This document shows, piece after piece, positions 6,016 to 9,697 of a stretch of 9,697 nucleotides of DNA. Position numbers and translations under genes: made by a program. A model generated the notes under the pieces. That model worked only from the letters and a program-made list of their open reading frames with translations, had not been told where the DNA came from and ran no database searches. The first letter of the stretch is position 1. Each line of letters opens with the position of its first letter. Origin of the DNA: DASVXQ01 sp036392615 (GTDB taxonomy: Bacteria; Actinomycetota; CALGFH01); the NCBI GenBank assembly GCA_036392615.1, contig DASVXQ010000646.1:1-9697 (forward strand), written 5' to 3'.

Positions 6016-6414
6016 CTACTTGGTGCGGACCAGCGCGGGGGTGGCCAGGCCGGCCAGGCTGGGCACCAGGCCGGTCCGCTCCGGCGGCCGGCGCCGCTGG
6101 CGCAGCGCCCGCGCGACCATCACCGTGGCGACCAGCGCGCCGGCCGAGCCAGCGGCCACCATCGCCAGCCGCGGGTCGGTCATCAGCGCGCGGCGCCGGT
6201 CGACCGCGGCGAGCGCGCGCTCGAGCGTGCCGGCGATCGGCTCGGCCTCGAGCCCGGCCATCGCGGCCAGCGCCTGCACCATCCGGTTGTAGGCGGCGGC
6301 CTCGGCGGCGCAGCGCGGGCAGGTGGCGACGTGCTCGGCGCGGATGCGCGCCTCCAGCGGGCTCAGCTCCTCGACCCGCGCGGGCAGCAGCGCGCGGACG
6401 TCGTGACAGCCCAT
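6016..6414 (-). CDS. zinc-finger anti-sigma factor, membrane-anchored
   Basis: This small protein (132 residues) should hold the neighbouring ECF sigma factor inactive at the membrane. Its cytoplasmic N-terminus carries the ZAS zinc-finger pattern His-x3-Cys-x2-Cys (HVATCPRC; His28, Cys32, Cys35), with another Cys/His pair at residues 3-4. One membrane segment covers about residues 83-102 (LAMVAAGSAGALVATVMVAR). It is followed by a basic patch and a short C-terminal tail of about 25 residues, too small for a large sensor domain. The ATG at 6414 has GGAGG five bases upstream and overlaps the sigma-factor stop in TGATG. A GTG at 6417 (GTGA overlap) is possible but too near that ribosome-binding site. 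Coupling to the sigma gene supports the assignment. Confidence 0.85.
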   Translation of the reverse strand: MGCHDVRALLPARVEELSPLEARIRAEHVATCPRCAAEAAAYNRMVQALAAMAGLEAEPIAGTLERALAAVDRRRALMTDPRLAMVAAGSAGALVATVMVARALRQRRRPPERTGLVPSLAGLATPALVRTK

Positions 6415-7010
6415 CACGACCTCCGCCCCGACGCCCGTCGCCGTCCGGCCAGGGCGACCACCTGGCCGCCCTCCACCGCTTCCAGCTGTGCCTTGAGCCG
6501 CTCGCGCGCCCGGAACAGGCGCACCTTGACCGCCCCTGGCGTCAGCCCCATCGCCGTTGCCACCTCGTCGGTCGACTGTCCGTAGACGTCCCGCAGCACG
6601 AGGACCTGGCGCTGCCCCTCGGGCAGCGCGGCCACGAGCTGCTCGAGCCGGCGCGCGAGCGCGACCGCCTCGGCGCGCTCCGCCGGGTCGGGCGACGGGT
6701 CGCGGGTCTCGACCGGGACCACGGCGCCTTCCACCGCGATCCGTCGCGTCCGTCGCTTCAAGCTGCTCATGGCCACGTTCGTCGTCACCCGATTCAACCA
6801 GGTGGTGAAGGAAGCCTCGTGCCGGAAGCCACCGAGCTTGCGCACCACCCGCAGGTACACGTCCTGGGTCACGTCGGCGGCGTCGTCCGGGTTGCCGACC
6901 AGCCGGAGCGCGCAGGTGTACACGCTCCGGTGCGTCAGGCGCACCAGCTCTTCGAGCGCCCAGCGGTCCCCCGCCTGAGCGGCTTCGACGAGCTCCCGGT
7001 CGACCTCCAC
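6414..7010 (-). CDS. ECF-family RNA polymerase sigma factor
   Basis: This alternative sigma factor of 198 residues, a typical ECF length, contains only regions 2 and 4. Region 2 covers about residues 16-90. It includes DDAADVTQDVYLRVVRKLGG (42-61), the helix that contacts core polymerase and the -10 element, then FTTWLNRVTTNVAMSSLKRR (68-87). An acidic, proline-containing linker follows. Region 4 covers about 122-176 with LPEGQRQVLVLRDVYGQSTD (129-148), and the helix-turn-helix ends in PGAVKVRLFRARERLK. It starts at GTG 7010 with AAGGGG seven bases upstream. Its stop overlaps the anti-sigma start, the usual layout for an ECF/anti-sigma pair. The last 18 residues are basic and low in complexity. 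The signal it responds to is not evident. Confidence 0.95.
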   Translation of the reverse strand: MEVDRELVEAAQAGDRWALEELVRLTHRSVYTCALRLVGNPDDAADVTQDVYLRVVRKLGGFRHEASFTTWLNRVTTNVAMSSLKRRTRRIAVEGAVVPVETRDPSPDPAERAEAVALARRLEQLVAALPEGQRQVLVLRDVYGQSTDEVATAMGLTPGAVKVRLFRARERLKAQLEAVEGGQVVALAGRRRASGRRS

Positions 7011-7037
7011 CTTCGGTCCCCTTGCTGCTGGTGAACC

Positions 7038-7066
7038 TTAGACCCCGAACCTGACGCCTGGGTTAC
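7038..7066 (-). promoter_or_regulatory. candidate ECF-type autoregulated promoter
   Basis: On the minus strand GTAACC (7066-7061) is separated by 17 bases from GTCTAA (7043-7038), about 27 bases before the GTG start of the sigma gene. This resembles ECF promoters, which have an AAC-containing -35 and a GTC-type -10. ECF sigma factors commonly transcribe their own operon. The match is by eye to a loose consensus. Confidence 0.45.
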
Positions 7067-7288
7067 CGGCGATCGACGCCGATCGTGCGCCCGAGGAGCC
7101 ATCCGCGGCGCCACGACCCGTGGCGGCCGCCGGTGACCAGCGAGCTTCGTGCGCATTCAGGCGATCCTACCTCGCCGTAAGAACGCCGGTCATGTGTCTC
7201 ACCGCTTCGCGAGATCGGTGCCGCGCGAAATTCGCCCGCACCGAGAGGGAGCCGAAATGGCGCGCACCGCGGCCACGTGACCGGCCTT
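7067..7288. other. non-coding gap between sigma operon and glycosyltransferase
   Basis: I see no convincing gene in these 222 bases. They include a small hairpin (CGCCAC / GTGGCG, 7109-7125, no T run), a TTCGCG...CGCGAA inverted repeat (7206-7229, 12-base spacer) and an ACGTG-centred near-palindrome (7271-7282). Any of these could be a terminator of the hadAB-glycosyltransferase transcript or a regulatory site, but none is strong. Confidence 0.4.
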
Positions 7289-8266
7289 CTACGCGGGTGT
7301 CCCCTGGTCGGGAGGATGGCGGTGGTAGCCGGTGAACCCGCGGGTGAGCAGGTCGGTGCGGCCCTTCCAGCGCTGGAGGAAGCGGTCGTAGTTCTTCCTG
7401 GAGGCTCGTTCGCGCTGCACCGGCTCGGTCTCGTGGTAGGCGCGGTGGCGGTGCCGCAGCGCCGGCACGGGCACCCGGACCGCGCGCAGCCTGCCGGGGC
7501 CGCCGTGCAGGTCGCGCACGGCAAAGGAGAAGTCGAGGTCGGCGTTGCGGTAGTAGCGGTGCTTGGGGTCGAGGGGCACCTGGGCCGCGAGCGCGCGCGG
7601 CAGCGCCAGCAGGTAGCCCTCGACCGCGTCGACCTCCGGCCCGTCGTCCGCCTCGAAGTCCAGCATCGAGTGGGAGATCACGCCCCAGCCGCCGGCCAGG
7701 CCCGTGCCGGGCTCGGCCAGCGCCACGAGCAGCGGAGCGAGCAGGTCCCCGTCGGCCTCGACGTGCGGGTCGAGCCAGACCAGCACCCGGCCGGTCGCCT
7801 GGCCCATGCCGAGGTTCATCGCCGCGCCGAAGCCGATCGGCGTCTCCAGGTGCAGCACCCGCACGCGGGGATCGCGCTCCGCCAGGTCCTCCAGCGCCTC
7901 GCCCACCTCCGCGCCGGCGCCGTCGTCCACCAGCACCACCTCGTAGTCGGTGGCGGCGCAGTGGGCCGCCAGCGAGGCGACCGCCCGGGCGACGTCCTCG
8001 GGCCAGCCGAGCACGTGGACCACGACCGAGACCTCGTGCTGGTCGGGCTCGTTCCAGCGCGGCTTCGCGGCCGCCGGGTCGACCGGAGCCCAGCGGGGCG
8101 CCTCGGTCAGCTCGGCGCCGGCGGCGGTGTCGCGGATCAGCCAGCCCGCCGCGCGCACCTCCTCGCGCAGCTGGTCGGCGCGGGCGAAGTCGCGGCGCTC
8201 GCGGGCGGCCTGGCGCTCGGAGACCAGCTCCAGGACGGAGGACGGCGGCGAGGCTCCGGTGCTCAT
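7289..8266 (-). CDS. GT2-like glycosyltransferase with CysRS C-terminal-like N-domain
   Basis: The 325-residue protein has two parts. Residues 11-55 (LELVSERQAARERRDFARAD onward, ending GWLIRDTAAGAELT) resemble the extreme C-terminal segment of cysteinyl-tRNA synthetase (ER..AR..DF..AD..R......G....D...G). Residues from about 78 form a GT-A/GT2 fold: EVSVVVHVLGWPEDVARAV (nucleotide-sugar site start), YEVVLVDDGAG (108-118), a GFGAAMNLGM segment (145-154) and VWLDPHVE (163-170) in the DxD position, here Asp-Pro-His. NADLDFSF (241-248) and a basic SRKNYDRFLQRW tail follow. It has no membrane segment, so it should act in the cytoplasm or at the inner membrane face. Donor and acceptor are unknown. 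Its ATG overlaps the hadB stop (ATGA), with GGAG five bases upstream, so it is translationally coupled to hadB. Confidence 0.8.
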   Translation of the reverse strand: MSTGASPPSSVLELVSERQAARERRDFARADQLREEVRAAGWLIRDTAAGAELTEAPRWAPVDPAAAKPRWNEPDQHEVSVVVHVLGWPEDVARAVASLAAHCAATDYEVVLVDDGAGAEVGEALEDLAERDPRVRVLHLETPIGFGAAMNLGMGQATGRVLVWLDPHVEADGDLLAPLLVALAEPGTGLAGGWGVISHSMLDFEADDGPEVDAVEGYLLALPRALAAQVPLDPKHRYYRNADLDFSFAVRDLHGGPGRLRAVRVPVPALRHRHRAYHETEPVQRERASRKNYDRFLQRWKGRTDLLTRGFTGYHRHPPDQGTPA

Positions 8267-8667
8267 CCCAGCTCCAGCTCCGCCTCCCCCTTGGACAGCA
8301 CCCGGTTGCCGGCCTCGTCCTCGCCCCAGAAGCGCACCTTCACCCGGTCGCCGTCGACGTCGGCGACCTCGCCGGAGACCGTCAGGGTCTGGCCGGGCTG
8401 GATCATCGCGGAGAAGCGCACCCGCAGGCGCTTGATGGCCGCGGGGTCGTCCGCGAAGGCCGAGATCATCCGCGCCGCCACGCCCATCGAGAACATGCCG
8501 TGGGCGATCACGCCGGGCAGCCCGACCGACTTCGCCCACTCGTCGTTCCAGTGGATCGGGTTGAAGTCGCCCGAGGCGCCCGCGTACCTGATGAGGTCCG
8601 CGCGCTCGATGGTGTGGGCCACCTGGTCGAGCCGCTGGCCCGGGGTGATCTCCGCGGCGGCGGTCAC
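8263..8667 (-). CDS. hadB: (3R)-hydroxyacyl-ACP dehydratase subunit HadB, MaoC-like
   Basis: This is the single hot-dog-fold catalytic subunit of the FAS-II 3-hydroxyacyl-ACP dehydratase. The 134 residues contain the hydratase-2 motif YAGASGDFNPIHW (28-40), with catalytic Asp34 and His39, followed by VIAHGMFSMG (53-62). Both closely resemble mycobacterial HadB (Rv0636). The start is GTG 8667, which overlaps the hadA stop (GTGA) and has GGGAG seven bases upstream; an upstream in-frame ATG at 8727 lies inside hadA and is not favoured. It should form a heterodimer with HadA. It overlaps the glycosyltransferase gene by four bases. No hadC follows. Confidence 0.9.
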   Translation of the reverse strand: MTAAAEITPGQRLDQVAHTIERADLIRYAGASGDFNPIHWNDEWAKSVGLPGVIAHGMFSMGVAARMISAFADDPAAIKRLRVRFSAMIQPGQTLTVSGEVADVDGDRVKVRFWGEDEAGNRVLSKGEAELELG

Positions 8668-9128
8668 GAGCCGTCTCCCGTCGGCGCGGAAGGCCCTCTG
8701 GCGATCAGTGTCATCACCGCGCTGCACACCGGCTCGCCCGCCTCGGTGATCACCCTGGTCTCGATCGCCAGCAGCTCATGGCGTCCGCGGGCCTGCACCG
8801 CCGCGATGCGGCCGGCGGCCAGCAGGCGGTCACCGGCGAAGATCGGCCGGTGGTAGGTGAACTCCTGCTCGCCGTGGACCACCCGCGAGTAGTCCAGGCC
8901 CAGCTCCGGGTCCTCGTAGACCTTCTGGCCGACCCTGCGGCTCAGCACCACCGGGAAGGTCGGCACCGCCGGGAGGTCGGGATGCCCGGCAGCGCGGGCC
9001 GCCTCCTCGTCGTGGTAGATCGGGTTGGTCTCGCCCACGGACTCGGCGAACTCGCGGAGCTTCTCCCGGCCGACCTCGTAGCGGAGGGGCGGGTACTCCT
9101 TTCCCAGCAGAGCCTGGTTCAGCGGCAT
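8664..9128 (-). CDS. hadA: (3R)-hydroxyacyl-ACP dehydratase subunit HadA, MaoC N-domain
   Basis: HadA is the partner subunit that binds acyl chains for HadB in FAS-II. The 154-residue protein has the MaoC N-terminal hot-dog fold: YEVGREKLREFAESVGETNP (17-36), then VVHGEQEFTYHRPIFAGDRL (83-102). The hydratase motif is degenerate: where HadB has GD-x-NP-x-H, this protein has GETNPIY (Glu33, Tyr38). This fits the non-catalytic HadA role known in mycobacteria. The start at 9128 aligns with mycobacterial HadA, though the ribosome-binding site is weak (GA-rich, no clear AGGAGG). It lies downstream of rpmG, as in Mycobacterium, but a strong terminator separates them and a candidate promoter lies at 9165-9193. 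Confidence 0.9.
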   Translation of the reverse strand: MPLNQALLGKEYPPLRYEVGREKLREFAESVGETNPIYHDEEAARAAGHPDLPAVPTFPVVLSRRVGQKVYEDPELGLDYSRVVHGEQEFTYHRPIFAGDRLLAAGRIAAVQARGRHELLAIETRVITEAGEPVCSAVMTLIARGPSAPTGDGS

Positions 9129-9164
9129 GGATCGCTCGCTCTCGTCGACGGCGTCGGAGCAACG

Positions 9165-9193
9165 ACGCTAGCCAACGCCGCCGGCCGCGGCAA
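9165..9193 (-). promoter_or_regulatory. candidate promoter of the hadAB-glycosyltransferase operon
   Basis: TTGCCG (9193-9188) and TAGCGT (9170-9165) are separated by exactly 17 bases on the minus strand, 37 bases before the hadA ATG. Both boxes are partial sigma-70 matches (TTGnCn, TAnnnT), as is common in actinobacteria. The position just after the rpmG terminator supports it. Confidence 0.5.
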
Positions 9194-9214
9194 CCCGCCC
9201 CGGCCGCCTTGTGG

Positions 9215-9244
9215 AAAGAAAAAGCCCGGCGCGGCGGCCGGGCT
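9215..9244 (-). terminator. Rho-independent terminator of rpmG
   Basis: On the minus strand AGCCCGGC / GCCGGGCT form a perfect 8-bp stem with a 6-base loop (9223-9244), followed directly by a T-rich run (9222-9215). It lies 13 bases after the rpmG stop. This is the clearest terminator in the window. Confidence 0.9.
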
Positions 9245-9257
9245 CATTCGACTGACG

Positions 9258-9422
9258 TCAGCGCGTCTCGCGGTGGGCCGTGTGCCGGCCGCACCAGCGG
9301 CAATACTTCTTGAGCTCGATACGGTCGGGGTCGTTCCGCCGGTTCTTGACGGTGGTGTAGTTCCGGTGCTTGCAGACCGTACAGGCGAGCGTGATCTTGG
9401 GTCTGGTGTCGGTGGTCGCCAT
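9258..9422 (-). CDS. rpmG: 50S ribosomal protein L33 (zinc-binding form)
   Basis: This is the small large-subunit protein L33, which sits near the E site. The 54-residue translation starts MATTDTRPKITLACTVCKHR, continues through NYTTVKNRRNDPDRIELKKY and ends with YCRWCGRHTAHRETR. It keeps both CxxC pairs (Cys14/Cys17 and Cys41/Cys44), so it is the zinc-binding (C+) form. Actinobacteria often also carry a cysteine-free paralogue induced under zinc starvation, and that one is not in this window. AAGGA lies seven bases ahead of the ATG. The gene lies between tuf and hadA and ends in a strong terminator. Confidence 0.96.
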   Translation of the reverse strand: MATTDTRPKITLACTVCKHRNYTTVKNRRNDPDRIELKKYCRWCGRHTAHRETR

Positions 9423-9491
9423 GGTGAAGTCCTTCCCTGAAGCCCCCGCTGTTGCTGATCAGGAGCCTACGCGAGTTTCAGCGCCGTGCGC

Positions 9492-9522
9492 AGACCCCGG
9501 CCGTGGATCGCGGCCGGGGTCT
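9492..9522 (-). terminator. strong hairpin after tuf, no U-tract
   Basis: A perfect 12-bp inverted repeat (AGACCCCGGCCG / CGGCCGGGGTCT, 7-base loop) lies 32 bases after the tuf stop. No T run follows on the minus strand. It is a probable tail-less terminator or a 3'-end stabiliser of tuf mRNA. Confidence 0.6.
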
Positions 9523-9530
9523 CGCCGGAT

Positions 9531-9550
9531 CGTTCGTGGTCGTTCGTGAT
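9531..9550. repeat. two tandem CGTTCGTG copies after tuf
   Basis: CGTTCGTGGT is followed immediately by CGTTCGTGAT, a 10-base unit repeated twice between the tuf stop and its hairpin. Only two copies are present. It may be replication slippage with no function. Confidence 0.5.
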
Positions 9551-9554
9551 GGTG

Positions 9555-9697
9555 CTACTTGAGGATTTTGATGACGCGGCCGGCGCCGACGGTGCGCCCA
9601 CCCTCCCGGATGGCAAACCGCAACCCCTCCGCCATGGCAATCGGGCTGATCAGCCGCACGGTCATCTCGGTGTTATCCCCCGGCATCGCCATCTCGG
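9555..9697 (-). CDS. tuf: elongation factor Tu, C-terminal fragment (cut by window edge)
   Basis: The last 46 residues of EF-Tu domain 3 are encoded here and the gene continues past the right edge. EMAMPGDNTEMTVRL, PIAMAEGLRFAIREGGRTVG and AGRVIKILK are the classical C-terminal EF-Tu sequences. EF-Tu delivers aminoacyl-tRNA to the ribosome as a GTP complex. The codons include several unusual for a highly expressed gene in such GC-rich DNA (GGG, CGG, TTG, TTT, ATT, AAA). Confidence 0.96.
   Translation of the reverse strand, partial: EMAMPGDNTEMTVRLISPIAMAEGLRFAIREGGRTVGAGRVIKILK

Noticed and set aside
7109..7125. Hairpin as terminator of the glycosyltransferase operon
   Set aside because: Only a 6-bp stem, no T run, and 164 bases past the stop; recorded only as part of the gap.
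7257..7280. Seven-codon plus-strand mini-ORF (ATG after AGGGAG) in the 7011-7288 gap
   Set aside because: A good ribosome-binding-site look-alike, but no plus-strand gene follows for it to lead; probably chance.
7277..8749. 490-residue plus-strand frame opposite the glycosyltransferase and hadB
   Set aside because: It is an antisense shadow rich in Val/Gly/Arg/His with no domain; the minus-strand genes have overlaps, starts and motifs.
1..9697. CRISPR arrays, insertion sequences, phage genes or toxin-antitoxin pairs
   Set aside because: I saw no regularly spaced repeats, transposase motifs, integrases or small paired toxin/antitoxin ORFs.

Overview
The window is high-GC DNA (roughly 70% by eye, third codon positions almost always G or C). 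It reads as the conserved tuf / rpmG / hadAB / tRNA-Trp / secE-nusG-rplK-rplA chromosomal neighbourhood of an actinobacterium. The order rpmG-hadA-hadB ... tRNA-Trp-secE-nusG-rplK-rplA matches Mycobacterium and relatives. The extra genes inside it, and a hadAB pair with no hadC, suggest a deep or poorly sampled actinomycetote rather than a mycobacterium. I cannot name the genus from sequence alone.

Layout, left to right (most genes are on the minus strand, so transcription runs right to left). Positions 1-48 hold a possible start of an unknown minus-strand ORF. Positions 74-2430 carry rplA, rplK, nusG, secE and tRNA-Trp in reverse order, with a good sigma-70-type promoter at 2470-2499 just upstream of the tRNA. 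Positions 2564-6004 hold a metabolic island: a minus-strand DRE-TIM claisen-condensing enzyme (Re-citrate/homocitrate synthase-like) divergent from a plus-strand HTH-fused citrate synthase, which overlaps a metallo-beta-lactamase-fold UlaG-like hydrolase. The roughly 100 bp divergent gap contains four related GTTGAY half-sites and looks like a control region. Positions 6016-7010 hold a coupled ECF sigma factor and zinc-finger anti-sigma pair with a candidate ECF-type promoter. A non-coding gap of about 280 bp follows. Positions 7289-9128 hold hadA-hadB-glycosyltransferase, each gene overlapping the next by 4 nt. Positions 9215-9422 hold rpmG with a textbook terminator, and 9555-9697 the 3' end of tuf.

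Functionally, the two ends are translation and secretion housekeeping genes. The middle is accessory. Its most interesting part is the divergent pair of evolutionarily unrelated citrate-synthase-type enzymes, one carrying its own DNA-binding domain and therefore a candidate enzyme-regulator of the intervening operator region. The second is a glycosyltransferase whose N-terminus resembles the C-terminal tail of cysteinyl-tRNA synthetase and which is translationally coupled to the fatty-acid dehydratase genes hadAB.
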